From the NCBI GenBank assembly GCA_963693305.1, contig OY855915.1:4539607-4603606 (forward strand): a DNA stretch of 64,000 nucleotides. The letters are read 5' to 3'. A model generated the notes under the pieces. The model searched no databases, had not been told where the DNA came from, and was given only the letters and a program-made list of their open reading frames with translations. Below, one piece after another: positions 21,803 through 36,100 of the stretch. Origin of the DNA: Meandrina meandrites. Lineage: Eukaryota; Cnidaria; Anthozoa; Scleractinia; Meandrinidae. Every line of letters starts with the position of its first letter. Position 1 is the first letter of the stretch. A program made the translations under genes and the position numbers.

Positions 21803-23108
21803 AAAGCAAGAAAATGAACTGTATTTCAAATTCGGTTGCCATACCAATCGATTATGTAAGAAAACAAACCATCAAAAATTGTCGTTTGTCTGACTGATTT
21901 TTATGAAAAAACATTTCTGTACCTCAATTAATTTCGATACATCAGATGGGCGCTGTAACGCAGGAAACCTTTCTTGTTTTGTTTTAAAGCCGGAATTAAC
22001 GTAGGAATTGTTTCTTATAGTGTCAATAGTCAGACATTAAAAAAACTTCACTGTTGACTTTATTATCATTATTTTTACTTGAAGAACCATCTGATCAGCA
22101 TTTTTTCCATTCCTAGATCCTTAACACTATGATTTGAGCCTATGGTTCTTTCTTCCACGAAAGATTCCAAGAACCCTTTGTCCTCATTCTCCGTTTTATG
22201 TGATAAGGTGAAAGACAGCGCGCGATGCTTGACGGGAGAAATGTGGCCCACAACTGCACGCGCTAGTGGTTGGAGAAGGGGGGGGGGGGGGGGGGGGGAG
22301 GACAGGGGTGCTGGGGAAGCTTGATTATCAGATATTGGTTGCGTGTGAAAGTTATGGCAATTTTTGCAAAAATATTTTTAATTTTAACGTTCATTGAAAT
22401 GTTTCTTTGCCGTGCAAGAGACGTTCGTTGCGGAAGCAAAATTTGTTGTCGAAAGCAAAAAATGTTTGTTATTTTACCTCTTGGGCGGCCGTTTGCATCC
22501 GTGACAAATGCTTCCCTGTTTGCTACTATTGTGTTAATTATTATTTCGTAACAAGGAAGTAGATATATTCGTTTTCCGCTGTTGACCCATTAGAAACACG
22601 AGCATCGATGTTTCCTTGTTCCTTTGCGCCTGCCATGTCTTAAACTCAGCGGATTTCCCTCAAAATGCTTGTCTGGATCCAAAAAATTGCATCCTGTTAT
22701 TTTCAAAGAATACATGTGTGGGTTCTTCATTTTCCGGTCGGGTGCTTCGATTTGGAGTGCTATACTACTTCTTGTCTGAAGGGGGCCACCTGAAATTGGA
22801 ATAAATCTAAAAGTGGCAATATCAAAGGGCCCGTGGGTTTCGTCCCAGAAGGTATTTGGGCGCACGATTGCTTCCATAGTACTCGTGAACGCTTGCGCTA
22901 GTTTTTGACTGGATGAAATAATTAGGAAATTCTTTCAGTGCCTCCACAAAGATTATACCCCCGATTGAACAAATAGAAAACATTTGTGTTTCTACCAAGT
23001 TTTATTATATGGCAAAAAGGTCCACAAAGAAAAGGTGCACTTCGTTTGATTCTTAAGTGATGAGCTTTGTCTGTTTTGCCACAAGTATTAATTGGTTTGC
23101 AATGCCAC
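21803..23108. other. Gene-free stretch after EGF-TM gene B
   Basis: No coding exon recognised. It includes a G-run at 22278-22298; short frames on both sides of that run look like chance. The 3' untranslated region of paralog B occupies the first part. Confidence 0.5.
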
Positions 23109-23270
23109 CAGTGGCAGATCTAGGGGGCTCCCCCCCTCCCCCTCCCCCCCCCCCCCCCCCCCACACACACACACATATTAGAGGAAGCAGGGACCCCAAG
23201 GGAGGCCATAGCAAAGGAAGGACCGGCCATCATCACCCATCCCTTCTCAGCACCTTTCAATCTGCCACTG
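23109..23270. mobile_element. MITE with CAGTGGCGGATC-type ends, copy 1
   Basis: Inverted ends CAGTGGCAGATCTAGG and ATCTGCCACTG. The centre has a C-run (23144-23162) followed by (CA)n. Related elements lie at 35992-36133 and 62367-62517. The terminal sequence resembles widespread hAT-type MITEs. Confidence 0.65.
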
Positions 23271-24423
23271 GTCACTATAAGAATTAGTCATGTGGTTTCA
23301 TTGATCTCTATCAGAACACGCCAAGTCGATTAAAAAGTAACAGAACACATCCTCTATTGACATTTAACCCCTTTTATATCAATCTCCATGCTTCTGTCAG
23401 TTATATTGCAAATTTATGTGTATATCTTGTACAACTGACACACATGTAGTCTATATACTCAATTATAAGACACAAATCCCTTCTGGATACTCATAAAAAC
23501 TATCAATGTACTAACAACAATATTAGTGTAGAAAGCAAGAGGAAAGTAAAACGCGTGTCAGTACATTGTTTTATTACACAAGTATCCTATCTGGTATGAC
23601 TACACAGGACTTAAGCTATGATAATCCCAAGACTGTTTTCAGCAGGTTTTCATTTCTAGTGACAAAAACAGCACTGATAACATTATTGCAAAAACGTGCT
23701 TTCACTGCCAGATTTCCCCTGTTGTCTACATTTTCCTGAAGATAAGCATGGGGCAATTTGATCGCCATTAATCATGTAGTGTAAAAGCAGTGAATCTAGC
23801 CTCTCGTGAATACAACTACGTAATTCTAACTTGTCACGCTAATTTGTCACACAATCTCCAAAGACTGGGTGACAAGTCAAAGGTTATCACCTCACAAGAT
23901 AACTACCTGTATCAAAGCTCTCGTTACAACTCTTCGCATGTTTTGTAGAATTTTTCATGGAAGACTTTACTTTTAATCAAGGGTTTTCCGCTGATCATCA
24001 GTCCTTCAATCTTATTGGCTTCCTTCTTGAATTTTGTATAAAAAGTTTAAGAGAAGCTACAATGTAGCAATTAATTATTGCTGCAGATGAAAGTGCTGAC
24101 TAGCTTATAGGAACAAATGAGTAATTTATACAAAGCACAGGCAAGATTAACAAATATTGCACACTGGTAATGAAAGGTTGAAGATATTCTACCACATAAT
24201 TCTTAACTAAAGTACTTGTCATCTTATACTTTAAGCAAATCATTTGAAAGTCTCCTGCGAAGCTCAAATTACTATTGCACAGCTTGGGCAAGAGAGAGGA
24301 ATTCTAACATAAGGAAGGGCACATATATACATGTAGCACCTATTTGTTGATCTTGCTTGTGTGATCTTGCCCATTTTCAAGTTCTACATCGTCGATTTAC
24401 ACATGATTTGTATAAGAGAAGAT
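23271..24423. other. Gene-free stretch, 3' side of RAB5
   Basis: No coding exon seen. Part of it is expected to be the RAB5 3' untranslated region (minus strand). AT-rich, without a clear repeat. Confidence 0.5.
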
Positions 24424-26420
24424 TTATTTACAGCAACCACTCTGGCGTTGCTCGTTGGTTTCCCTGAGATCTACACCTCTAGGCTGTCGGCCGACAGCAG
24501 GTCCAGCTGTTGCATTGTCACTCTTCGGCAATTTCTTTGCTGTAAATTATCAAAAAGAGTTTGTGAACACAGGACACTAATCACTGTATCTCCCATGGAA
24601 GCAACAAGTGGGACACAAAAGAATAGCTGTGATTAGTATATACATGTACCACACAGGTGAATAGTGCTGATTGGTTAACTTAGAGGTGATTAGCAAAGTA
24701 CTATTTACCTCAATATTTTTGGCTCAGCCCAATTATTTTCTACATGGTTTAAATTCATTTGGTTATTTGATTAAATAGTAACAAGTTTGCTGTGGCATTT
24801 GTGCAGTTTTCAAGGACATAAGGGCAGTTGTAGTTAAAACAGATCATTGGACACGTTTAAACTCTTTTGAGTTTCTGGTAATAACAAGCAATAACACACT
24901 CACCTATTGCTAAGAAGATATCATTCACATTCATAGCAGTTTTTGCAGATGTCTCCATAAACAGGAGACCATTGTCTTCAGCGTAAGATTGTGCATCCTA
25001 ATGAAGGAAAAACAATTTAAAAATTTAGTTGGCTTGAAGAATCATTGACTGTATTTTTTAATCCCAATAACTTTCAGTTTGTGCCCAAAAGGCGTAAAAT
25101 CCTTTAATGTGGGGGCACCATTTCTTTGATAAAAGAACTTCTTTAAAGACCTGTGCGACAGTAGGCTGGAATGAATATTTTGACCTTTGGAAGAAAAGGC
25201 ATTCGACTAGAGCAACAATCTACCTCGTATTCCACCATCCTCTTGCTTGAAAGATCTGCTTTATTTCCTGCAAGTGCTATGACTATATTTGGACTGGCCT
25301 GTCGCTGAAGTTCCTTCACCCAAGTTTTCGCTCTGCCAAATGTGTCGTGGTTTGTTATGTCATACACAACAATAGCAGCTTGTGCGCCTCTGTAGTACAT
25401 TGGGGCTAAGCTGTGATATCTTTCTTGGCCAGCAGTGTCCCATATTTCAAACTTAACTGTTGTATCATCCAAACATACTGTTTGCGTCAAAAAGGCAGCT
25501 AAGGTAAGCAGGAAAAAGACACATATTAATTTTGAAATATTATTACTTTGATTGTTTGTTTTTTAAATCCTCAATTAAATTCTAAGGGAACTAAATTTGT
25601 GCCAAATGTTTTGCTTGACGTTTTTGGATGCAAGCAAATGTTTTACATTATTTTTTATTATCTTTGTTTTCATTGTATTGGCACCCCTTAGGAATTCTCA
25701 GTTTTTATTTTATTTTAATAGCCATTTTATTCACTTTGATATTAACCAAATGTTGTGATTCATTTTAACCTTCACTGTAGCAGTGCTTCAAAGTGAAATT
25801 ATCTGCATGTTGTTGCCCTTTTTAAAATTGATAATCAATTTTGTTTTGAATCTAGCTGAAAGAGAGAGAAAATTCCTTACCTCCAATTGTACTTTCCTGA
25901 TATTCATGAAACTGTCCTTTTACAAATCTTAAAACCAAACTTGACTTGCCTACTGCTGATTCACCTGTTGAAATACAAGTAAAAAAAAAATTCAGCATGG
26001 TTATACACCTTGATTGTTTAAGCTCAGGAGTCTAGCAACAAAGAATTTAAACAAGGAAGTAATGGACAAACAACTTCTCAAAAAGGAAGTTAATGAAGAG
26101 ATCACAAACTTTCCCGGAATTCAAATGCTGAGATGCAGAAGTAACTTTTGTTTTCAGTTATCAAGACTCTACTGTATAATAATAACTTAAAAATTACCAG
26201 ACAAGCCAGACAAAATAATCTTTGTCTTTTGGGCTAAATTAATGTCATGACCTTGTCCAAAAGATATTTCTTTCCTAGGCACCTTGAGTTTATGGTAAAG
26301 ATTACAACATGTTCCAACCATGCTGGACACGCAACACTCACCTAAAAGTACGAGTTTAAACTGACAGATTTTTCCCTGCACAGCTCCATTGGGACGTTGT
26401 GCCGTTCCCCGCGCCGCCAT
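24424..26420 (-). CDS. RAB5: Small GTPase RAB5
   Basis: Five coding exons on the minus strand: 26342-26420, 25881-25964, 25224-25498, 24904-24997 and 24424-24539, giving 215 aa, the same length as human RAB5A. RAB5 controls early endosome fusion and cargo entry by cycling between GTP and GDP forms. Visible landmarks are the P-loop GESAVGKS (27-34), switch I around QESTIGAAF with Thr52, the switch II motif WDTAGQE with catalytic Gln79, NKAD, and ETSAK. The C-terminus GCCK carries a two-Cys geranylgeranylation site. The effector regions are nearly identical to vertebrate RAB5. The start ATG is at 26418-26420 ([12 protein letters not shown]...). All splice sites are GT-AG and every phase joins cleanly. 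Which vertebrate RAB5A/B/C it corresponds to cannot be told; invertebrates usually have one. Confidence 0.98.
24632..24716. repeat. Partial MITE related to 9925-10177
   Basis: Carries TAGTATATACATGTACCACAC and the phrase GGTGATTAGCAAAGTACTAT shared (reverse orientation) with the copies at 9925 and 56095. It lies in the last intron of RAB5. Confidence 0.5.
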
Positions 26421-29400
26421 TGAAAGACACTTAACGTTCTGACGAGTCCTGGTCCAAAGTTTTAAGATTCCAGCTTAAAAGTGTTGTTATCGTAGATCAC
26501 ACAACTGAAAATGTCAAGGACATCACTAATTAAAAACACAGAAAATGCACGATGCATAATTGACGACCAGGCAGCCGAGTCAAGAGGCGAGGCTGGCGGC
26601 AGAATCATTGTGCCGTATGTAAAGCAGGAAAAATCTCAACTTCTGAGTAAGGGACTTTTTTTACCATATTTGGGTGTAAGTAAAACCCCATATTTGGGCA
26701 GTGAAGTCACACCCCATATTTGGGTAGTGACGTCACGTTGCTTATTCCTTGTGCTTGGTCCGAACATCACATTGCTTATTCCTCATGCTTCGTCCATGTC
26801 TGAGAGTTGCTAGAATTTGTTCCTCACACGTGGTTCAAGCAGTTGTGTGCTAGAATTCTCTCCTCGTCGTTCGAGCTGTCGTGTGCTAGAATTTGTCCCT
26901 CATGGCTAGAAAACAAATTACTTCACCTCATTGGCACCTGCCAAGAGGTACAACTAGTTTTAAGACAACAAATTTATGGGGAATATGTCCACTTCTTAAA
27001 TGTCAGGGCTGTTACTAAGTTTATATTAATTATGATGATAAGAAACAGTAGGTGGCCAGAGTCGCCGGCCTTTAGGGGTATTGAGGGCATGCTCCCACGG
27101 AAATTATGAAATATGCCTTTTCCAGCATTTTTCAAGAGCTATGGACAAAGAAAAAGGTCCGCAACAATGCCTGAATCTTCAGCGCAGATTTCATGTTGTT
27201 TCGTCAGATTGCATCTAAGACCGGGAACTACTCAGTGAAAATGTCCCAGGCATTCCATGAAGTTCACACAAATATTGAGTAAACTACAATCAAGAAATCA
27301 ATTTGCATTGATTGCGACCTGAAAACTGGGAAACAGGTACTCCAAAAGTATTTTTGATGGTATAACTGTAAAACTTTTCTTTTACTGTAATGGTATGATA
27401 AGATGAAAGTGGCGGGCTGAAGATGCTTAACTAGCTGGCGGTTTTGGGGCTCTTAATGGAACCCCTACAAATCCATGCAGAAATGACTGCCGCGTGTAAC
27501 TTAACATACCAGTGTTCATTTAGAACAATCTGAGGAACGTATGGCCAATGGTGAAATATTTTTCATAGAAAGCTATTAAACAGAGTAAAAAAGATTGCTA
27601 ATCTTTTGTGGCAGGAAACAATCAATTACCATCATCTAATGAACTTGTCAATATCAATTCACTGTTCATAATATGTCAAACAGTCACAGTGGAACTTTGA
27701 AATTTGTTTTCAGTGTTTGATGTTGTCACAAAACATTTCTTTTGGTAAGATATTTGAAGCAGCAACATAATAGTTTGCAATAAGGTGTAAATAATTCTGG
27801 TAAATAATTTTGTCCAATAAATACTCAAAGTTCTTGGCAGATTCCGTCTTTGACAATGATAAACCTCCAAATTCTCTGAATTAACACTGAAACATATATA
27901 TGATAGTCATTTAGGAGAATTAACATATTAAATACAGGTATGCAATGACCAAGCATAAAACGCCTTAAATAAGATTCCAATGTTTATCAAAACAAAATTG
28001 CTGCAGATATTATTATTCAAACAAAATTGTTAATTTATAACACTGAATTCTTTGGTATGTTATCTTTAAAGCTTATCATTAAGCTTGCAAAGTTCACGAA
28101 ATAACTATGCAATGTCGAAACGTATATATATTATTAAAAATTTTATAAAACATACGACGTAAATGTATTTACAAAACGATTGTCCTGAGCGGCCGTGAGA
28201 GAAGAATGATGAACAGAAAAGCTTGCAAAATAGCAACGATAAACGATTACGAAATGAGCTAGTCGATTCTTTGGACATCTATGCAGGCGACGTCATTTCA
28301 TTGAATTGCCATCTATCTGGCACTGCATGCGTGAAAATTCATTTAGATTAAGTTTTTATGTAAATTTAAACTCCCAACAAACATAACAACTAGTTTCACT
28401 AGGGCGTTACATAAGTTTATGGAAGATTAAATTCAAGTCCACGAAACAACGCGACGTTTTGTGTGCTATACCGAACGTGCAAACTCAGATTCTTGAAACT
28501 TTAATAACATTTTTATTGTACAGATCGCTTGTCTGGGCAAGACATCGATGCATTCTCTTCATTAAGCAATACTGCTCAAATTGTTATACCAAATACCTTT
28601 TAATTTCAATGCAAAGAACACAACATCGGTTCGTCTTTTAAACACCGTGAAACTTATCGTGACATTGCAATCGAGGAATACTTGAATCGGAAAACTCCCT
28701 CCGCTTGTGACCTTAAATAACAATGCACAGTTTCACGTCGAAGGGGAATGCAGTTTTGGCAAGAAAATTTCGTGGGAACAACTGTTCATGCATGATCAAA
28801 CTTTTCAAACGACGTCATAGCTTCCAAATAAAAGTTCAAAATGAGTCAAAAACGTTCGTGGATTTCCGGTCAGAACAACTCAAAACCAAACGACGAAGTC
28901 GCCCGATTCATTGTCAAGAGAGGACAAAAATTATTCTGTGTTGCTCTTGCAAAGCAAGGTAGCGATTAGTCAACAACATCAAGGAAATCTTCTAACTACC
29001 GGGTCGATATAAACGTGTCGGAGAAACAAATATGGCGACGATTCAAAGTACGCATCGCCAGACTTCCTTTCACGTTAGCGGCAAAATATATCATCAAATG
29101 GCGTAATCATGGCAAAATATCAGCACAGAGCTGTTCATCAGGCACTAAACTTACCTCTAAATGAACTTCTAGGCGATACAATTCGAAGAAATCAATGAAA
29201 ATAGCTGATATCACTCCACGGTACAAGTTTCAGTTCAGAGCAGGACCAGAATGACCCGCGTGACTAGACGAGCCCTGCCATTGCCACTCAAGTCCAGGCC
29301 ACCCCACAGTTTAGAACTAAAACATTACGTCATCGTTCTTTTTCAGACCCGAAAATGTTGGCTCCGCCCTCAGAGAGTTCTTGCGAACGAATACAGGCTT

Positions 29401-30261
29401 GTTACACTGCCTGTTGTTATTTTCAGCGGCGTGAAACAGCAGCGGAAACTTCGCAGCCTCAAGGTCAGATGGAACACAGTTTCCCGGAAATTTCGGTTGG
29501 GAAGCAAATAAAACAGTAATTTTCCGGAAAATCCGTATGCTTTTGAAGGGGTCCTGTCGTTCCGTGTGGTACGAATTCTATTCCACTTGTTCATTTCTCC
29601 CGTTTCCAGTCTCCCATCAAGGGAAAACCATAAGCAGAAACTATCTCGTTAGGTGGGTTTGATGATTTTGGAATTACAATTACTGTACAATTATTTAACG
29701 CTCATCCCAACCAGCCTATTCCACCAAATAGTATTGGGTGATATTAAAACATGGTGAAAATTGCTGCAAATAATGTTAATTTAAACTTCTGTAACCAAAT
29801 TTTGAAGGCATAGTTAGCCAATTTTAAATTATGAAATTGCAGCAAATTCTGGAACAGTTAACCCAGCTTATACCTCTTTTCTCCCACCCTCCCCACCCCT
29901 CCGTAAATGACACAAAAAGCGCTGAATTAAAGTTGAAATTTGCCCTTTTTTCTAGCCTACGAATGCTGACGTATTTCGGAGACAAGTAACAGACGGAAGT
30001 ACGTTTTTCCTCACTAGTTACAATATTTTTAAATAACTTTTATGACGTTCTGGAAGTAGAGTGTTTCCATGGCGGCCAGATTATTGCTCTCAAAAATAGG
30101 AAATACTTGGATAAACGATGTCAAAATTTAGTATTTTAAAACGCCAACCTCCCCAAAATGTCAGGTTATCGACTGCTTCGTACCAAGAAGCCATTTCTCT
30201 TGCGTGGGAGTTTCCAGAGGTGTATACACTACCGTTTCCTTGCTTCAGTAGAGGGAACTGT
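26421..30261. other. Gene-free stretch upstream of RAB5
   Basis: The first part should hold the RAB5 promoter. At about 26660-26900 short phrases repeat in tandem (CCCCATATTTGGG, TTGCTTATTCCT, GTGCTAGAATT). The rest is AT-rich with several short frames that show no family resemblance or splice-linked continuation. Confidence 0.45.
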
Positions 30262-30457
30262 GAGGCCCTATTAGGGGTTATCGGGATACGGGATATTAAA
30301 ATAAATAACGGGATACGGGGTATTTAAACGAGATTTTGGGAAATCTAACATAAACGTTGGCGATAGGATGCAAACCACCATAATTAACGGGATACGGGAT
30401 ATTAAGGCCAAAAATTTATAGGATACGGGATACTCAGACCCTATCCAATAGGGCCTC
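30262..30457. mobile_element. TIR element with GAGGCCCTATT ends
   Basis: Inverted ends GAGGCCCTATTAGGG and CCTATCCAATAGGGCCTC. The interior has four or more copies of ACGGGATACGGGATATT-like phrases. Non-coding. Confidence 0.65.
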
Positions 30458-33189
30458 AACTGGGCATGGGCATCGAGGAGAACTTTCCCTCGAACTCGGT
30501 TTCCGTATCGCCAATCACAAGCGCTTTCGTTTTATCATTAAGTAATTCACCTTCTGATGGAGATCCCAAAGAGATCGGCGAGCGAAGCGAGCCGAGAAGG
30601 GCCTGAGGGAGAATTAAAATCGTGGGAAAATCTCCCCCTCTCGATATCTCCTCGCTTTTTCCCCTTCCCCCACCCCCCACCTTTCTCTTGCCGCTTTCTT
30701 TTCACCCATACTCGACCGGAGAGCCTGTTCACAGGCTATTATGGAGACGGCAGAACAAACATGGTCGTCCACCACTGCGGGTCTACCAACTAGGCACGCA
30801 ATTTTAAGAATTCAACTGTACAACATTACGCTAGAGGTTTTCAAGGGTCAAGTGATAGAATATGAGCCGGACTGGGAGACACGTTGAGTTGCGTGTCATT
30901 CGATGACGCCTTCGAGTGAGCGGTAAGGGTAGGCCTGAGTACTAAACTACGCTGATTTTGATCATGTGACCTGTGGTTGTCATCAGGGCTCCTGGAACCA
31001 AAATCACCAGTTTATCAAAAGGGGCAATGGGTACCTTCTCGAACACCAACAAAACACAACAGCTAAAAAACAAGTTATCTTAACAGATTTTAAATCTTTT
31101 ATTGCAAGCCTGTAAAATCAAGTTATTGGAAAGACGATTTTTAACCTGCCTTTTGCACTCTTGTGTGCCTTTAAAGCAAGAAACCTGACAACTGCATTAT
31201 TTTGAAAATAACAAACCTTTAAAATTATATCAGAACATTTCCTTGTATAATAGTTTATGACTTATAACATTGCCTAAGCTGCAGGAGCATATGCAGAAGG
31301 AATATGACTGCAGTTCGTAGGGTAACGTTTCTATCAAATATACAATGTTTTCTACACAACCAAACTGATGAAACCTTTGATCTCAGTGTCAAACTCGTTC
31401 CCAGGGTCTCTCTCTCCCCACCCCAAGAGCGGGGAGAGAGAGACCTTGGGAACGAGGTTGTCTCAGCTTATGATTCCATCCCTGAGAATTGTTTGCGGCC
31501 ACCTTGTTGCTAAGCGACAAGACATCACAATATTCGGAGTGCATATGCAGTTTATGGATGGCTGAAGAGTCGGAAAATTTCGGTAACACGAAATGTTCGC
31601 GTTTTAGACGGTTTCTTATTTTCTCTACCGCTTGGGGTGTAAGTGCGATCGCCAGCGACACACTTTCGTTTTTGCCCTATTTTTCTGTGCAGTGAGGACA
31701 TGAGTTGCTGGTAATGTTACGAGCCCGTGAAAGGTACTTAGCAAAACGAAATGCGTTAGATTTTGGTGTGGGTTGTAGCTTAAAAATAACTGATTGATGA
31801 AACGAATGGTTTGAGCTGCAGTATGTACAGGACTCCGCAACAAGGGCTTCAAACTCAAATTCTAATGCTAGTTTGCAATGAAACGAGCTTTCAGTCCATC
31901 ATGTTTTGTGGCAACAGTTTGTCGTCTTTTTATTGGCTTTTCAAACCGTCTCTTCCAATCAAAGAGCTAACAGACGCACGTGCAATGTATCCACACGTGA
32001 CTACTGTATGGCACGTGGCTATTTTGACGTCAGACTAACTCTTGTTTTTGATTGGGCAAGAAAGGGGAGAAGCCAACAAAAATACATCATAATTCACTCG
32101 GAACTTTATCGAATGACAACGGTAGTGGATTCAACGTTAGTATAAAAAATCAGAAAATATAATTAATGTTTACAGTAATACTTAGATTCAAATTGCACTA
32201 TCACTTGGCTAACAGCAAATTACTTTTAACGGCATTAAAAAAGTTGATAAATTGATACATTTATAAGTATATGATACAAGTGATTCAGGTCATTAACAAT
32301 ATTCATTATAACTAATCTCATATAAAACTCCCCATTCCTAATTTAACGTAGCTAACCCTCCCATGCTCCAATCCTTCCTGGGAGTAAACAACTCTAGACC
32401 TCGTCATCCAGCCCTGTCAGTCATGGAGGAGTAAAACTGGGAGTCTGGAAAAAAGTGTTCCAGTCCTCCTTCGACCACTGCTTAGAATCTTGCCGGAGTC
32501 CCAAGGGTTTCTTATCCGAGAGAAGTTAGTTAATTATCCACTGTGTAAATTTCGTTTTAGGACAATAGCGAAATCCTCAAAATGTAAAATGACTATCTTT
32601 AAGCTCGCGAAATAAACGAGTTTTTATAAACTAATTAATTGTTTCTACATTACCAGATCTCCACCAATAGCAAAACTCCTTGCTCCCAACTATCAAAAAT
32701 TTAGGCGATATATTATTCTCAACATTGCCGTTTGTAATCCTTCCTAATATTTCTCAATCTTAACCATCCGTGTTCCTTTTTGGTTTATTATTACTTCTTA
32801 GGTGTTTTTCTAGCTTAGTAAACAATTATTTTGAGGTTTCCTTCTGTGTGAAAGCATTTCTGTGTAACGCATAATAACCCTATATCACTTTTCAAGTTCT
32901 TCGTTTGTAATCCGCCTCAATCTTTCTTAACCATCCTTGTTCCTTTTTGATTTATTATTACTTCTTTGATGTTTTTCTACCTCAGTCAACTATTATTTTG
33001 AGGATTCGTTTGATTTGAAGGTAATTTTGTTCATCGAAACAACAAACCAATCTCCTGATTTGCCCTGACGAAAGACTATAAACGCACGAATCTGAAGCAA
33101 CGTCTTATTTACCTTATCAAATCAAGTGGATAATTAACTGAGTGTTCTTTTTTACACGCATCTCAATTTCTTTCAAGTTTGTTCACAAA
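30458..33189. other. Gene-free stretch between repeats and CDC27
   Basis: No coding exon recognised. It contains a small inverted repeat (31394-31457) with CTCGTTCCCAGGGTCTC ends. The last few hundred bases before 33190 should be the CDC27 3' untranslated region; AATAAA on the minus strand occurs near 32951-32956. Confidence 0.5.
31394..31457. repeat. Short inverted repeat, CTCGTTCCCAGGG ends
   Basis: Arms of about 28 bp (CTCGTTCCCAGGGTCTCTCT and complement, one or two mismatches) around a short centre. It looks like a minimal MITE. Confidence 0.6.
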
Positions 33190-36100
33190 CTAATCCCCAT
33201 CTTCGTCCGAGAGATCATCAACTCCCACAGACTGGTCCATAGTGTCATTTGTGTCCAGGCCCATGGTGTTGTCGTCATCATCCGGGAGATACCGCTTGTT
33301 GATGGCCTCTTTGATCTGGTTGTTCGCGCCTTTGGGATCCAAGTCGATCGCCCAGGAGAAGTTCATCTGCGCCAAGTGGTTTTGCCCTAGCTTCCTGTAA
33401 ACCTGTCAAAATTGAGCAAAAATTCATGAGGATTTTCTGACAAAATTAGTATTTCTTGAAGCGGATAAGAGGCCCAGACTTGAGCCTGGGAAGGGTCGAC
33501 GTGCCGAGTTCTTGGGCGATATACTTGACTGTCACAGTGCCACTCTCCACCCAGCAAAATAAATAGGTACCGATTGAATGTAGAGGCAACCTAATACAAT
33601 GGAGAAGGAGGGGGAGGGGAGGAGGAGGGGATTGATCATGGGCAGGACGTTGGGGGAGGGGGCACGAGTGTTCGTGAGCCATAAACTAAACGTTTACAGT
33701 GTCTTTCCCTATCCAGGCTCTAGTTGTTTAAAGGGATAAATCACTATCTATGGAATAAATTAACATCTAGTTGGTTTTGCTAACACTTATCTACTAGACA
33801 GTGATTTTTTCAATGGAGAATTCTGGACAGAATTCTGGGGAGTATAGTAGCCTGCGATGGGCTAGCATTCCATCCAGGGGGAGTAGCAATACTCGTAGTC
33901 GCTTCATGCTACAGAAACCGGAGATAAGCGTCGGCAAGTTGCGCCCTGAGGCGTTTAGAGCTGAGCTCTGTAGTCCTTGTACCTTTAAGTATTCGCGTAA
34001 CTTACCTTGCTGATTAAAAAGTACACAAGCGCTTCTCGCGGCACAATTTTCTTTAATTCCTCAAGTTCTTCTAAAGCTTCCTGTGGGACAAAAACAAATA
34101 AACAAAGATAAGCCAAGGAATTAGTTGATTTATATCAACTGGAAGTTTATAAAAGTTAATTAGACCACCGTAGCAAATTTGGAAACACTGACGTTTCGAG
34201 CGTTAGCGCTTTGCTCCGAACGTTTTTTTTTAAATTCAAGGAGAGCTCAAACGGGAATGTAGACACAAACACAAACTGACCAATCCATACCTGATGTTTA
34301 TCCATCGAAAATAAGATTGAAGCGCGATGAAACTTGCAGAGCGGATTCTTTGGGTCAATTGTCATGGCCTTGTTGATTGTGACTAGAGCAGCTTCAGATT
34401 TCTTCATCGCGTGTTGTACCTGAGCAAGACGTTAAAACAGTGTTGAAAAATAATTAAAAGAGCTTGCCCTGGAGCAAACATTAAACCTAGTTTTAACGAG
34501 AGAAGGAAGTGTAAGAGTCCATAAAAACAACGAGAAAGTGCTTACTATGAGGAACCATGTACCCCGAAACGCGATTTATTTTTTGAGATGGGGAAGGGAA
34601 GTAGGGGTTGTTCTTACTCTCCCCAGTTTTCCACGGCCCTCAATCTCCCGCGGGAGAGAACTTTGAAATTCGAGTTGAGCTGAGAAATTCCATTCTTTGC
34701 CCGTTGTGACTTTCCAGCGCGCACGAAAAACAACCAGGCCAAGGGACACTACATGATTCACTGAAGAGTTTACAGGGGTTGGGGGAGGGGGTGATGTAAA
34801 CCAGTGAGTACGCAGATAAAGCTTGTTTTCTCAGGCCGTTTTTGTAGTGTTTGTTATGAACAGTAACTTACCACACCAACATGACAATACAGTACAGAAC
34901 TGGACGGGTTTATTGACAGAGCTTTCCTAAAGTGGATTTCAGCCAAGTTGAACTTCTCCTGCTTGTAGTAAATCATGCCAATACCGTACCTACAAAATCA
35001 ATACAAAATCAATAAATCATAATGTATTCAATAACATGTCATCTTGCGGACGCGTGACGACGTGCAGCCTTATGTCTCCTATATCCTCGCGCGTGAGGAA
35101 ATAGGAGAGGTTACACCCAGGCTACATGACGAAAGCACTATAATGGCCTCACAAATAAAATAAAAAGGCCAGAATTGATATAAGGTGAAAAAGTTAGGTT
35201 CGCAGTGCAAAAGAAAGAAAACTACAAAATTTGAGATGGCTGGCTACAAGTCTGATGGCTTGTTAGCCAGCTAAATCTACAAGAAGTTGAAAAACCTTCC
35301 TGCTGTGGCTCTTCCTGCTTCCTGCTCTTGCTCAGTAGTTAAGGTTATGTTACACGAGACAACTTTTAGCATAACATTTTTACAGCAACTGTACGTTATA
35401 CCAGTGGATTTTAACGTAACCTTTTTGAAAGCAGTTCAAAAACCCGCAACATGTCGCCGTTATGAAAATGCTGCGTCAAAAATCGCCCAGCCATGCAAAA
35501 ATGTTGCGTTGAAATCGTCTCGTGTAATATCAAATTAAATATTTTCTCTACCGGAGAAAAATCAACTGAACTTACCACGCATTGTAATGCCGTGAATCTG
35601 TCCTGACAGCTTGGCGGAAGCAGGACATGGCACGATCAAGCTCCTCCGTGAGAACATACTCATGTCCAAGGAGTGTGTAAGCATAAGTGAAGGCAGGATT
35701 AACCTGTACTGCACGCTGAAAGAACTTAATCGCAGTATCGTGTTCCTTCTGTAGACTAAAACAGTTTCCAGTGGCGCACCAAGCCTGAAAAAGTACGAAG
35801 GAATTATTACGACTTAGACTTCAAAACAGTCGTTTCTTTCACTAAAATCGTTAAATCGCTCATCTGAAGGTACGACGCGCTAAGCGCCGAGCGTCACGGG
35901 AGCCTCACGCGCGTTTGACATTCGCTCCAAACATCTCGTTTAAAGACGGCGCGCATTCGCAAGAGATACGACTGTTTTGCAGTCCAATTACCAGTAGCGG
36001 ATCTAAGGGAGGCCCCCGGGCCCCCTCCTTATTTTTGGTAAAATACATTTTTTATGACTCCCCCGTTTACTTTTTTTGGGTGAACACACACACACAAAAG

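Noticed and set aside
26511..27109. Two 100-codon frames upstream of RAB5
   Set aside because: Composition follows short tandem phrases (CCCCATATTTGGG, GTGCTAGAATT); no family match or splice partner.
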